From positions 136,724,308 to 136,788,307 of the forward strand of contig NC_135717.1 in assembly GCF_964656455.1 (NCBI RefSeq): a stretch of 64,000 bases of DNA. Direction: 5' to 3'. The notes below the pieces were generated by a model that was given only the letters and a program-made list of their open reading frames with translations, searched no databases and was not told the DNA's origin. A program made the position numbers and the translations under genes. Origin of the DNA: Halichoerus grypus (taxonomy: Eukaryota; Chordata; Mammalia; Carnivora; Phocidae). Numbering within the stretch: the stretch's first letter is position 1; every line of letters begins with the position of its first letter. This document shows positions 23,001 through 34,979 of this stretch, one piece after another.

Positions 23001-23400
23001 TTTGGACACAATTGGGAAGAATGGATATCACATAAGTATCCTAGATTTTGGGATGGCTGCCATGACTGATGGAATTTGGGGGTTGACAGCTTTGGAAAGG
23101 CTGAACGTCCTCTGTGCGGGAGGCATGATGAACAGGATATTGATGACCAGAGGGACTGTCTGGATACTTGCCGACTCTATTCACTGTTTTGGAGCATACA
23201 TTAGGACATATACCAGCCTCTTTTGCAGTGATATTGTGACTGTGATTAGTTTTGGCCAATAAAATATAGAAAGAAATGAGACATCCGACTTTGAAGGGTG
23301 AACCCTAAAATTCTCTCCCCTATTTCTGTAGCCACAAGTAAATGACTTCAGGAGAGTAGAGCCACACCATAGAAGGAGCCCCAATCCCTAGGTCACTCCT
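23001..23400. other. Possible old LTR-like segment
   Basis: GGCCAATAAAATATAGAAAG around 23253-23272 resembles the promoter-side CCAAT module of MaLR/ERVL LTRs. Open frames exist on both strands over it, which is common in such LTRs. Family and strand are not settled. Confidence 0.3.
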
Positions 23401-23461
23401 TAAAAAACAGACTCCCAGGAGACCCATGTTAATAACATGAAGAAAAATATATAAATAATAC

Positions 23462-23489
23462 ATATATTTTATATATATATATATATATG
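23462..23489. repeat. (TA)n microsatellite
   Basis: About ten TA units after a short TATATTT lead-in. Confidence 0.9.
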
Positions 23490-23780
23490 CACTTAAAGCA
23501 CTTTGATTTGAGAGAGGTTTGTTATAGTAACTAGCAGTACTACTCTATTTCATATATGACTCATACACCCATATATGGTTTACCCAAATCTTGCTTTGTG
23601 CTCATGGTTATTGAGCAATGCCAATTCTTTAACATTATAGAGGGAAAGGGTGTCAGGCTTACACAAAGCAAGTGGCAGGTAAAATAGTCATCTTTTTCTA
23701 GATCTACAGTGACAGGACGTTGTCATTTCCTTTTTCCCACTGGAAAATTCTGATAAATTCAATTCTCTTCTTCTGTCCTA

Positions 23781-23800
23781 TACACACACACACACACACA
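23781..23800. repeat. (CA)n microsatellite
   Basis: Nearly pure run of ten CA/AC units. Confidence 0.9.
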
Positions 23801-24895
23801 GCTGTTCATTCTCTCAGGTATTCTTATCTGATGGTAAGGGAGTAGAATAATACCATTTACGCTTGATGAGTATATCGCAAGAGCATATCACATCGCAAGA
23901 GCATATCTCAAAAATTCAGCCACCCAGAAATTACAAAATGATCTCCATTTGACAACATAAAGCAGCAGAGAAAAATAAGACCATTAAGTGAGCATTATCT
24001 GCTCTATATGAATATAAAATTAAGAACCATAAAGCAGGGCAGGTCTTTGAGTAAGCTAAAGGAGCTTGGGCTGATTCCTGATATGAGTCTAATGAGGAGT
24101 CAGTGGCCAAGCTATTTATAACACAGTCAGTCACAGCAAGAGATAAGAACTTGCACAAAGCTTCATTAAAACGGGTATTTGGGCTGGCAGCTACCATACT
24201 AACAAAACAGTTGTGATACCGTCAGTGTTGTAGTCCTGTGTGATAAAGCAACAAACTCTTCATAGTCTTCCAGCATCAGTCCATCAAATGGAAATATTCA
24301 CATAGTTACATAAACTAACCTCCAATTTTGAAAGCTACCTAAAGCAAGATTACCAAAGATTTTGTTTTTGGCTAAAAAACATGACTTCAAACCTTAAAAG
24401 AAGAATAATCTTTAACTAATGCAAGAAACTAGACTGATTTAATGTGATACAGTATAAATAGTTAATTACAAATAGCCAAATAACATTAGAAGTACAAGTA
24501 CATCACAAAGAACATTGAACATTCAGTATGGATTGTTACAGTCATACTGCAAAAATTCATCTGCTAACTTGAAAACTATACTTTGTGGACTGGATAAATT
24601 GGTTTGCACAAACCTAATAGGGAGTTTAAGCACAATATAAACAATAGGACTTTGTTTTGCACATAGAGAAAGCTGAACCACTTTTATGTTAAACAATTCT
24701 GTCTAACCCAGGCAATTATAAGGCCCATCAACGTCAGGTTTACTGGCCTGCTCCTTTTCATGCAGTTATCTGTGGCCCACATCATGTAGCTTGAATCAGA
24801 ATTATTATATTTTGAGTGTTGCCAGAATCTTCATTTTTACCAGTCTGCAAGTACCTGGAGGATACTAAAGCTAATGAACTACTGGTCCACTAAAA

Positions 24896-25070
24896 CAGGG
24901 ATTCCCGAACTGTAGAGTTTATTAGGAGAGCATGCTTAACTCATTGCCAGGCTCCACCATCAGATTTTCTGATTCAATAGGTTAAGGTAAGTTTTGAACA
25001 TTTGCATTTCTAACAAGTTCCCAGTGATGCTGATACTGCTGGTCCAAAGACCACACTTTGAGAACTACTG
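24896..25070 (+). mobile_element. MER5A-like hAT DNA transposon (non-autonomous)
   Basis: Runs from CAGGGATTCCCGAACTGTAG to CACACTTTGAGAACTACTG, which form decayed terminal inverted repeats of the cagtGGTTCTCAAA type. Inside are TTTTCTGATTCAATAGGTTA and CATTTGCATTTCTAACAAGT, the hallmark MER5A core. Non-coding; length near the family's usual 180-190 bp. Confidence 0.9.
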
Positions 25071-26340
25071 CACATTATGAATGAGAATATGTGACAAATG
25101 ACTTCATGTAGTCACCACCCAAATCGTTAAGCTAGCAATTTTTCTAACTCATCAGTTTTCTTCCCTAAAGATAAAGGGAACATGACCATTTGCATGAAAA
25201 TATATTAGAAACTTCTCTGGATTCTGGCAGTTTAAAGTGAATACTAGGTTAGGGTTTTTATGGTGGAAGAAAGATAAGGCATGGAAAGCTTTTGGTCTGA
25301 CATACAACTACCATATATTACACTGAAAAATGTTGAGATAACATGGAAAATGAAAGTGTGTAGATGAGCAATATTATTTATTCAGTGTCTTCAAAATTCC
25401 TAATTTATGTTTCATCTTCACAACACTACAGATAGGGGTCTGGAGCTAATACTTTTATCCTAAATAATGGGGTGAGGAATCACCCCCCCAATAAAAAAAA
25501 ACCTCAGACCCCTCTAGTTGGAGATTTATCAAAGCCATTCTGGGAATGGGCTTCAGGTCTCCTGTAGCTTAAGACTGAGCTTTTATCCCTCTTCGTTTTG
25601 CAAAATGTGGAATAAAGAAAACTACAGAATCTCAGAGTCCTCCTTTCCTTTTCAAGGCTAGTGTTTCTAGCTTGAAAACCCACAATTTATATTTATAATG
25701 AGCCATTATTTCCTTGGTCAACCATCATCTGCTTTTAAGGTGACCCTCAATGCCCTGTGGTAAGAAGGCTATTCAAAGTGCCCGTCGTCGGAAATAGACA
25801 GATCGGCCTGATAATCACTCCTGCAATCGCCTCTCAAGGAGAACTGATCTTGTCTCTCAGCGTTTGCAAAGACAGATAATAAACAACCCGCTGCTGTGGG
25901 TTCCTTGCCCTCCTACTCTAAAAGCACACACCAAAGAAAAAAAATATATTAATAAAAAGGAAGAAGGAAGTATTTTCAGAGAAGTTTACACTATTTGGTA
26001 CATGCTATTTAGATGTCTATTTTAAATCTTCTTTTACCTCATGACAGAATGAAAAATTAATGAAGACACTGACAAAAAGGAGGGTGAATAACAAAAAAAG
26101 CCCATCAAAGGTTTTGATAAAATACCTCTATGCGGAGACTCCCTTGAACAAGGGAGAGTAAAGCCTTTTTAAACATACTTTGCAAATTCACAGAAGCCAT
26201 AGAATTTGAATGAAGTGAATGACCTCTCCACAGGTTTGCCAAAGCAAGAACATGGCCGCTGAAGGGATCTAAATACAATGAAAGCATTCGGGAAAGCATT
26301 TTTGTCACTATTGAGAACTAAAAAGTGCGCCTGGCCTCTG
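25071..26340. other. Unique DNA; includes a CpG-retaining block at 25735-25915
   Basis: No repeat recognised. The block at 25735-25915 keeps several CpG (GTGCCCGTCGTCGGAAATAG; AGATCGGCCTGATAATC; CAATCGCC; CAGCGTT; CCCGCTG) and includes an AGATAA motif. This is unusual for the surrounding sequence. Confidence 0.4.
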
Positions 26341-26355
26341 AGCTGCAGAGTTTTA

Positions 26356-26397
<42 letters not shown>
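26356..26397. repeat. (GT)n(AT)n compound microsatellite
   Basis: About six GT units pass into about fourteen AT units. Confidence 0.92.
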
Positions 26398-26399
<2 letters not shown>

Positions 26400-26875
26400 A
26401 TCATTATGAAAAGCTTTTTAACATTAAAGGAAATCATCTAAGATTTTATCTGTAGGAAGGTAGAGGAGGAAGTAGGACACAAAGAAGTACAGCAAGTGAG
26501 CAAAAATAGCAACACTGAATAAAACCCAATGAAGCCTGAAGTACGAACATATTATTTATTCATTTGACAGTCTCTGAAATCAAACAAGAATTACATGTTC
26601 GGAATGCATCAGATATTAGACTTTGCCACGGATAACAAAAAATAAAAAGAAAAGAAAGGGCAAGCTGTGATCACACTATGTCCTGAGATGAAACATAGAG
26701 GGAGAGTAGTTATTCTTGCTCCTGTGAACACAATTAATTGCTCTCACTACCACCCCCTAAATTCTACTCCCTCTCAACATTCTCTTTGTTGTAAGGAAAC
26801 ATGTGCTCCACTTATCTACACTGGTCTCTGGGTAGCCCAGGAAACAGTGATAATTTTATCAAAAATTAAGCAAAG

Positions 26876-27030
26876 TAGGAGATTTTACACGGATTATCCT
26901 ATTTAAGCCCTCACGAATTTTTGAGATAGTCATACAATCATCCCCATTTTCAAGCTGTAGAAATAGAACTTATCTGACACAGTAGGGGCAGCGGCAGGAA
27001 TTTGAACACCTGAGTCCAGAATTCCTGCTG
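26876..27030 (+). mobile_element. MIR fragment, plus strand
   Basis: ACACGGATTATCCTATTTAA, CCTCACGAATTTTTGAGATA, CATCCCCATTTTCAAGCTGT and AATTTGAACACCTGAGTCC follow the MIR order. Confidence 0.75.
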
Positions 27031-27034
27031 CAAG

Positions 27035-27910
27035 GGGTGAGCTGTGCTGACTCCGGGAGAAACAGCAGCAGGATTCCAAGGATTCCAAGAGGTAAAGCTG
27101 TGGTGGAGGTCAGCTAAACCAAACAATTGGACGGACTTTGTCATTTGCCCTGGAATTCTGGGTCGCTGCCAAGCTGTGTGAGAGAAAAGACAGAAAGCAA
27201 GCCAAAGCTTGGGGTGGTACAGTTGCTATGCGCACGCCTATACATTTTTATTTGTCCTAAAGCTCTTCTTCTTTTCCTTTCTTTAAAAAAAAATTTTTTT
27301 TTTTTTTTAAGTATATACTCTTCTCCTATTCTATAGGATTCTGGCAAGGCTGAAATTGTGGACCCACTTCCCCCAGATCCAGAGGTGGGCTGTGACCGAA
27401 GCATGTTGATCGATAGATCGGAATACTAGTTACCCCCCGGGGACAGTTCAGGGGCAGACCAGGAACCAAGATGCGCCCCACGGACTGCTTTGGGGAAGTG
27501 GTGGGAGAAAAGAGTGTGGTCTTTCTCCCTTTTATTATGATCTCAAACTGAAAAGATGGTGCGGTCTTGAAAGTGTTAGTAGGACATACTTATCTGGAAC
27601 AAAATTAACACAAAAGAAAGAAAAATTGAGAAAGAGAGAAACAGAGAGGAGGGCTGATATGAACTGATGATATTCTTGAACCCGTGAATCTTTGGACCCT
27701 GGATTCAGCTATGCTCAGTTCTGTGAGATCACAAACTATTTATTTGATCAACCCATTGAGTTGATTACCATCATTTCCAGCCAAAAGTGTCTAGTTTACA
27801 GCAGTGCCCCTATTTTCTGAATTTAAAACTAGGAATCATATTTTTAGAACATCAATGTTACCTAAAGGGGGTGATAAGACTCATTATGTTAAATGAGAAC
27901 TCTTTCTAGA
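27035..27910. other. Mixed-composition DNA, no element recognised
   Basis: Locally GC-richer (27350-27500, with CCCCCCGGGGACAG and GATGCGCCCC) than the window average. Contains a T-run at 27294-27310. No gene or repeat assigned. Confidence 0.4.
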
Positions 27911-27917
27911 ACTACAG

Positions 27918-28100
27918 CAATTACATAGCTGACATTTACTATGAGCCAAGCACTGTTTAAAGCACTTCACAAACATCAAGTCATCTAATCTTACAACTGT
28001 ATTATCATGATACTCATTTTATGGGTAAGGACAATGAGTTACAGGGTAAATAACTTTTCCAAAGTCACAGAGATGATGTGTTATTGATCATGAGGCTCTT
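27918..28100 (+). mobile_element. MIR, plus strand
   Basis: TTACATAGCTGACATTTACT, GAGCCAAGCACTGTTTAAAG, CTCATTTTATGGGTAAGGAC and CTTTTCCAAAGTCACAGAG reproduce the MIR consensus in order. Confidence 0.9.
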
Positions 28101-28119
28101 GAACGTGAGTACTGACTAT

Positions 28120-28499
28120 TGTCTTGGTTCGAGCTGCTATAACAAAATACCATAGGCTGGATGGCTTAAGCAACATTTATTTCTCACAATTCTGGAGGCT
28201 GGAAGGTCCAAGAACAAGGTACTGGCAGATTCAGTGTCCAGGGAGGACCCTCTCCTTGGCCTACAGATGGCTATCTTCTTGCTATGACCTCACATGGCAG
28301 AGAGAAGAAGAAAAAAGGACAGAGAAAGCACTCTGATCTGTCTCAGAAGGGCACTAACACCATCAAGGAGAACCTCACCCTCATGACCTCATCTAAACCT
28401 AACTAACTCTCAAAGGTCCCACCTCCTAATCTAATCACCTCGGGAGTTAGGGCTTCAGCATATGATTTTGGTAGGGATACAAACATTTAGTCCATAACA
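28120..28499 (-). mobile_element. MaLR LTR (MLT1A/MST-like), minus strand
   Basis: Near-full LTR read in reverse: TGTCTTGGTTCGAGCTGCTA at the left edge, TTATTTCTCACAATTCTGGA, GACCTCACATGGCAGAGAGA, CTCCTAATCTAATCACCTCG and AAACATTTAGTCCATAACA at the right edge. Confidence 0.9.
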
Positions 28500-28509
28500 A
28501 AAACACCCA

Positions 28510-29885
28510 TTCTAATCTTCTAAGATGAACCAGGCCAAAGAATGCAGATGCCCTGTTATGAGTTAACACCTTTCCAAAACTCTTTCATTAAGTGGAGGGC
28601 ATATATTACTGATGCTCCTTTATTCCAGAGCATTGATGGTGGGAATGTAAGTGAACTACAGTACAAATAACCAGAGACATGGAGAAAAAAAGATGGAATC
28701 CAAGCTATCTATCTTCATAGCATTATAGAGATAATTATTTTTAACACTGAGAAGCAGACTGTGGAGAAAGATTATACAAATTTGGAGTTAGTAATGTATA
28801 CATCCATTATAGACTGAAAGTGTCTCATTTGCAAATAAACATATGTCTAAAATGGAATTAGCACTGCCTAAAATTTAGGCCAGTTTTAACAGATACTGTT
28901 AGTTTTCACTATATTAGGCCATAAAACAAAAGATGCTTGAGGGACTGTCAACTCCAGCACTTAAAAATATGTTGTAAGAAAAACTGTTACATATTTAATG
29001 AAACTATCTCTAATTTAAAAATGGAAAATTATGGTCATGCATTAGATAATTCAAATAAGGTATTTTTATGTAGTCTTAACAACTGTAGGTTGAAATCATG
29101 ATGATGATGACGATGATGAAGAAACATCCATCAAAGAATGTAAGAATAAACATTCTTTGACGCACCTGACACCAAACTATCCCCTCTGCCAAGTTTTAGC
29201 AGATTTCTTTCTCTGTTCAGTCCTATTTTATCTCTTTTGACAAGATCATAGAGTAGAGAATATCTAAAGGAACTATAAAAAAGTGGGCAAGTAGTAAGTG
29301 TTGCCATATAGTATTTTAGGTTTTTGACTGTAATAATCTTACAAAATAAATATTTTACCAAAACCCAGTACAACCCTATGAAAAACAACCACCAGGATTT
29401 TAGTTTAAGGAAATACGTCCAGTACAACTGCAAAATACTGTTATTTATTTTTTATATTTATGGTACATATATAAAATTGGAAACTTTTAAATTACTTTTC
29501 CCAATCTAAACTAAAGAAACTTGTTGTGTGAAAGCTAAAAGCATGCGAAATCTCTGCAGAATGGCTCACACAGTGATGGTGAAGCCGAAATACGCTGGAG
29601 CCTGAAGTCTGTCCCACGCTCTCCAAACAGGATGCTCATCACGAATAAGATGTAGGTGTAGCAGCACATGTCATAAGTTCATATTATGTATACTCTCAGC
29701 ATTATTTTATGTTTAAACCTAACAACTAACTAGAGGGAAAAAAAGTGCAGGACACAGAGACTGATACATAATAGGTGCTAACTGCTCTTTTTGTTTTTGG
29801 TTTGGGTTGTTTGTTTAATAAGAGTGCAAATAATAAACGCCACCAAGCCTCCAGCACCTTACTTCAGCACGACTCAGTGTCCGTG
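28510..29885. other. Unique DNA; (ATG)n tract and a CpG-dense islet
   Basis: Contains an ATG/ATC-rich trinucleotide tract at 29097-29120 and a CpG-dense patch at 29522-29668. No repeat family recognised; frames have no exon signals. Confidence 0.4.
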
Positions 29886-29889
29886 CTCT

Positions 29890-30020
29890 GGCATGGGACG
29901 CGCAAGAAGCTAGAGTGCCCTGGAAGAAGAGTCATTGGGCTGAAAACTTGTCTCTGCCATTCACCATGTGTGATCAAAGAGAGGCAGTTTATTGAGTTTC
30001 AGTTTCATTGACTTAAATAT
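29890..30020 (-). mobile_element. MIR fragment, minus strand (tentative)
   Basis: AACTTGTCTCTGCCATTCAC, CATGTGTGATCAAAGAGAGG and GAGTTTCAGTTTCATTGACT resemble the reverse MIR (gctctgccacttac, ctgtgtgacct, cctcagtttcctcatct). Confidence 0.55.
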
Positions 30021-30960
30021 CCTTTTGTTTGCAAGTAACAGAACTATAGTTCATAAAGGCCCTCTGAAAGAAAACATATTTGCTTCAGTTTGCCTAGTTC
30101 TAGGGATGAAAATATTATTTTTAGTCTCTCTCTTCTCCTAACCCAAAATTTGCTCTCCTCTCTGCATCATTATGCAGTATGTGATCTGCAGCATATCTTC
30201 CATGCGGCCAGGGGAGGGCGCTGTTGGCAATTCCAGGTTTACATAGTCCTCACAGTTCAGGATCCCAAAGGAGGAAGGATAAATTTCTCTCTTTCGGAGT
30301 TCATATAGCTGAAGTGAGCCATTGGAGTTGCATGCTCATTCCTGAATCAATCACCATGGCCAAGGGTGTACAGTACTCTAAATTACAAGCCTGTGTGGTG
30401 TGGTTACCCCTGTGACCTGAGCAGGGGAACAATGTTATTTCAGTTCCAAAGAGCCAATAGACTAGAAGGGGTTTCCCTCAAGAAACGAAGAATGGGCAAG
30501 CCTTTCAGAATTATAAGTGAGAATTACTTGTAGTTATACCTAACCCGTATCAAATCAAGTGGGAAGTTGGAATAAAGATTTTTTTCAGACACGCGAGCCT
30601 CTTAACATTTATTTCCTGCATGCTGTTTTTGAAGAAACCTTGAAGATATATTATAAAAAGGAGTAAACCAAGAAAAAAAAATGGGAGTGAGGAAACGGGT
30701 TCTGAGAGAGGTGAAAAGAATCTCCAAGATGTTGGCAGAGGATAATCCCATGATGAGTTCTAGAAAGCGTCTTAGAAAGGTTGCAGAAGCGGATGTGAAG
30801 TTACAAAGCAAATTGATAAAATATACAATGTATATGAGGAGTTTGAGAAGAATTTTACAATTCTATCAGAAAGCTTTGAGCTAAATTGATAAACAATACA
30901 TGGAAGTCATGAAAAAGAAAAAACAAGATAATTAAAACATAATGGGGGAAAACACAAAAC
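30021..30960. other. Unique DNA, no element firmly recognised
   Basis: The part at 30180-30440 is GC-richer and includes CCTGAATCAATCACCATGGC, a phrase typical of some old interspersed repeats, but I could not name one. A 67-codon frame at 30681-30884 is very lysine/arginine-rich and has no exon signals. Confidence 0.35.
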
Positions 30961-30965
30961 ATTGT

Positions 30966-31147
30966 TTTAAAGATTTTATTTATTTGGCAGAGCGAGAGAA
31001 AGAGAGAGAGCAGGGGGAGCAGAGACAGAGAGAGAAGGAGACTCCCTTCTGAGCAAGGAGCCCAATGTGGGGCTTGATCCCAGCACCCTGGGATCATGAC
31101 CTGAGCTGAAGGCAGACACTTAACCAACTAAGCCGTCGAGGTATCCC
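30966..31147 (-). mobile_element. CAN-SINE, minus strand
   Basis: TTTTAAAGATTTTATTTATT tail side, GA-rich body, CCCAGCACCCTGGGATCATG, and a decayed head CTAAGCCGTCGAGGTATCCC at the right. Head substitutions indicate an older copy. Confidence 0.93.
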
Positions 31148-31868
31148 AACCAGGAACATTTTTAAAGAAAGAAAAAGTAACCATAGTATACCCCATGGCT
31201 TTGCCGTAAATGATGTTACGTAGTCATAGTAACGCACTGACTGCTGAATGAATCCAAACTGGTGATTAAACACATATGACTATAATGGAAGAATGAGGGG
31301 AGTGGAAGCAGATAGGGGTGGGGGGCGGTAAACAAAAGTTCATGTTTCATTGCCATAAGGAATGATGACTAAAACTGAAAAAATTTAAAAGGCAGTCTAA
31401 TAATGTTGTTATAAATATGTACATAACCATGTAAAGAATACTTAAAGACTTGAAAAATGGCCTCAATGTTATTTAACATTGCTAATATTTGGGTAGCTGA
31501 AAACATTCATACTACAAAAGATTTATGTAGCACTGCATTAAAAAGTGCCATTTTAATTAAAAGTGTAAAAGAGTACTTTAATCAAATTCCGCTGTAGTGG
31601 AGTCTCCAGAGAAAGGCATTTCATTTTCATATCCCCTTGGAATTACATGCTTCTCAGCATGGGCTTCAGGGAAGGTGTTTGTTTGTTTGTGTTTTTTTCT
31701 TTTTTCTTTTTTGCAAATTATGGATAATTTGGGAGGAACTGTTGGAGCTGGTAGTGATTCACTGGTGGTTGGAATTAGATAATTTGCCAAGGCTTATCCT
31801 TAAGTTTCAGGATGTTGTACCTGATAAGTTAAACTGCCTTCAACTCAGATATAAGGAAATGGAATAAA
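31148..31868. other. AT-rich DNA, no element recognised
   Basis: Includes a G-run GGGGTGGGGGGCGG at 31316-31329 and a T-rich stretch at 31690-31711. Frames on both strands at 31578-31867 are mutual shadows with no coding support. Confidence 0.4.
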
Positions 31869-31872
31869 AAGA

Positions 31873-32058
31873 TCACAGACTCAGGAGCCAGACTGCCTGC
31901 TGTAAAATCACAGCTCTGCCCCTTATTAGCCATGAGAATTTGGACAAGTTATTAAGCAATTTATGCCTCAGTTTCCTCATCGATAATACAGGGATTGATA
32001 TTTTGGTGAAGATCCGAGGTTAATGTAAGTAAAAGACTCAAAGCAGTGTCTAGCCATA
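31873..32058 (-). mobile_element. MIR, minus strand
   Basis: ACTCAGGAGCCAGACTGCCT, CACAGCTCTGCCCCTTATTA, CTCAGTTTCCTCATCGATAA and CAAAGCAGTGTCTAGCC are the reverse MIR in order. Confidence 0.92.
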
Positions 32059-32061
32059 AGA

Positions 32062-33245
32062 ACTATTCCTACTATTGCTTCTTTGAGTGGAGACTGGACG
32101 TGAAAGTTGGCCCATTGTTCACGATAAGGCAGAATAATTTTGAATGACGCACTGTGAATTCTATTTATATTATCTTTCTGTTCATGTCCCGGAGGGATTT
32201 GTGCAGTTTCAAAAAAGGATAGAGAGGGACGATTAAGTATTAAATTGAAATAATAAATCAAAGTATTAAAGCACAAAAAATGTAGATTACTCATAGGGAA
32301 AAAAAATCACGATCCCTCTTTGAGTGTTTAATTAAAGAATTATTTGCTATATGGATGGAGTCTTTATCTAACCTCAGTGCAATGACTCAAGAAATGGAAG
32401 AGAGACTGGGAATTTATAGGAGCAATAACATAGTAAAAAAAAAAAAAAAAAGGTTTCCACAATACTTGCCGTGTCAGCCCTGTGTCAACAAGATGATTGA
32501 CCGAACCAATAGCTACCTTCAAGGTTAGCCTAAAGGCAAGCCAGTGCCCCCTGCAGAGGTGATAGCAGGCAGGACCAAGGCACAGGGAAGCAAGGAGGGA
32601 AGCCTGACATCCCTGAGATTGGAGAACATCACTGGCTGTGGTTGGGTTTTAGTAACCTGGAGACTCCAATAAGAGGAAGGGGAGAAATGGAGATGGATGG
32701 GTAATGTGACTCTCATAAGAAAGTGCTGGGGCTGGGGTGGGGACCTCTGAGCTGGAGGCTGCTGTTAGAGTACTTTTATTATCCCCATTTTCCCTAGTTT
32801 TTCCTTTTCCTATTTGGGTCACACTGGGAAGTGTGGATGACATAATTATTATAGAGAAATGTCAGAGACATTAGGTAAGTGATTTGCATAAAGTATATTC
32901 TGTATATACACTCTTTCATCTGGGGATATAAAAATGTATCTGAACTTTGTTTACAGATTTGGTCTGTAAGAGACATTACTTTCTCTTTAGCTAAACTTAG
33001 GTCTGTATATCTGTGTATATTCCATCTTATATATGTTCAGTATTGTCTGTAGGACAAAATAATTTTAAAGTGCTCTTGGATTAAGGCCTCCATGGTTTAT
33101 TATCAATAGAATCATTGATGAGAGAGATATTAGAGGCCATCTATTACTACTTTTGTCACAATAAATAAAGAAGAAATCTTTAGAATATTACAAATGCCAT
33201 GAGAGTGAGAATTTGCCATTGGAAATGATTTAGGAAAACAGAGTG
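32062..33245. other. Unique DNA with a poly-A run
   Basis: An 18-nt A-run lies at 32433-32450 without an attached element. The rest is unrecognised. Confidence 0.45.
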
Positions 33246-33249
33246 GAGC

Positions 33250-33610
33250 ATAAAATAGACTGAATGTTTGTGTCTCCCCAAGTTCATATGTTGAAATCCT
33301 AATTTCCAGTGTGAGGTTACTAGGAAGTGGGGTCTTTGGGGGTGATTAGGTCATGAAGGAGGAGCCCGCTTGCATGGGATTAGTGCCCTTACAAAAGAGA
33401 TTGAGGAGCTTCCTCACCCCTTCTACCATGTGAGGACACAGCAAAAAGATGACAGTTTATGAACCAAGAAGCAGGTTCTCACCAGACACTGAAACTGCAG
33501 GTGTGATCTTGGACATCCCAGTCTCCACAACTGTGAGAAATAAATATGTGTTGTAGATAAGCCACTTCACCTCTGGCATTCTGTTATGGCAGCCCAAACA
33601 GACTAAAACA
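33250..33610 (+). mobile_element. MaLR LTR (MLT1A/MST-like), plus strand
   Basis: ATAGACTGAATGTTTGTGTC, GTTCATATGTTGAAATCCTA, GGGGTGATTAGGTCATGAAG, CTACCATGTGAGGACACAGC, GAACCAAGAAGCAGGTTCTC, GTGAGAAATAAATATGTGTT and TTATGGCAGCCCAAACAGAC. This is an almost complete LTR with its polyadenylation signal. Confidence 0.92.
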
Positions 33611-33611
33611 A

Positions 33612-34975
33612 GGAAAAATGGAATACTTAAGAGATATATAATATCTAAGTACACTTCTACAAAGTTAGACGTGTGTGTGTGTGCATATGTGTGTATGTGT
33701 GTGTGTGTGTTTAATGTTGTTGTCAGTCCTAGGAACTCATTAGCTTCCATTCATGCCATTTCCTGTAACTGATGCAATCTATTCACTGAAAAAGCTGACA
33801 TTACTGCACAGTCAGCTTGAAATCTTCAATGCACAACACTGTAAAACCTTCAAGTTAAGCTCTGTTTCCACAGCAACCACAGTTTAGCTCCTCAGGCATA
33901 GTTAGACTTTTTTTTGTGGTCTTAACCTACATGTATGCGGTAAGGCTGGCTGATCTTTGATGCAGCATTTATAAGTTTTATTGGTTATGTAAGATTATTC
34001 CTTTGGTTTCTTTCCTGCATTCAAACATTCAATGACAATTTTACATAGGAGTAATTTTTGAAGTACAAACCAGGGTCAGGGGAGAAGCATAATTGTAACA
34101 ATTGGGTATTTGGCTATATTTTATATAGAACTGATGACTAATTCTTTCAAAAAGATGAGTCTGAGACAGGTTTTGAGAGCTCTTGTCTTGACACACAAAT
34201 ACATACACATACCCTGAAATAATTAGGGTTTCTCCTGAGCTACTGATGTTATCTTGTCAGTAGCAATCTACTGCTGTATGATGGTGGTCTCATGAATCTA
34301 CAAGACTGAATGGTTTGTGAGTACTGTGGATCATGGCCTTCTCATCCCTCTTCTCTAACCGGATAATTCTCTTGGCTTCCTATGAACTGAGCCAACCTGT
34401 ATCTATTCCCTCTATAGATATTTTATCCTCTAGAGAAAAAAATGCCCAATTATTCTAATCATAAGAGATTCCTCCAAACACACACACACACACGTCTAAC
34501 TGGATTTTTCCCTTGAGTTACCCAATGTAATGGCCAGAGAGAATGTGAAAACCAATGTTTGGCCAAAGTAGTGGTCTAAAAGATGAAGGCTGACATTTCC
34601 GTTTCAGATGTTCAAATAATCCTATTCATTGCCCAAATACCTCATTTATTGTTTTGCACAAAATTGCTGGTCAATATCATTTATCTGTGCAACTTGTTAA
34701 CTCTACAAAATTACAGTTTATAAGTACATATGACTTCTCAGTGACTCTTAGAAATTCCTCTATTTATAGCCATTCATGATCTTTCATATTACTCAAAGTA
34801 TTCAAAATCTTTCACATCCCCCTTTATCTTTCCAACCCTTCTCCTTTAGTATAAAACATTCTTTTCTATTTCACATGATAAATGGATGTCACCAGGGTAT
34901 GGGGTCCATCATCAGCTTTCTTCCACGTATCCAACTTACAAACTTTTGTATATCAATAATTCTTTTCCTCTTATC
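33612..34975. other. Unique DNA with dinucleotide repeats
   Basis: Contains (GT)n at 33671-33711 and (CA)n at 34478-34493. The block at 33780-33905 (with TTTCCACAGCAACCACAGTT) looks like unique, possibly constrained DNA. Nothing else assigned. Confidence 0.4.
33671..33711. repeat. (GT)n microsatellite, interrupted
   Basis: GT/AT-interrupted run of about 40 bp; its reverse strand gives a threonine-histidine repeat in a spurious frame. Confidence 0.9.
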
Positions 34976-34979
34976 TCAG

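Larger units (their letters stand above)
23401..24890. other. Unique DNA with two dinucleotide repeats
   Basis: Holds (TA)n at 23462-23489 and (CA)n at 23781-23800. A near-duplicate phrase, ATCGCAAGAGCATATC, occurs twice at 23874-23889 and 23892-23907. Otherwise nothing recognised. Confidence 0.5.

Noticed and set aside
23002..23262. 86-codon frame with an opposite-strand frame over the same DNA
   Set aside because: Overlap of open frames on both strands and an LTR-like CCAAT motif suggest old repeat sequence; no exon signals.
30681..30884. 67-codon frame, about 28 percent Lys/Arg
   Set aside because: Purine-rich DNA gives Lys/Arg/Glu by composition. No splice or polyadenylation support and no family match.
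33457..33750. 97-codon minus frame with His/Thr repeats
   Set aside because: Covers a MaLR LTR and a GT microsatellite.
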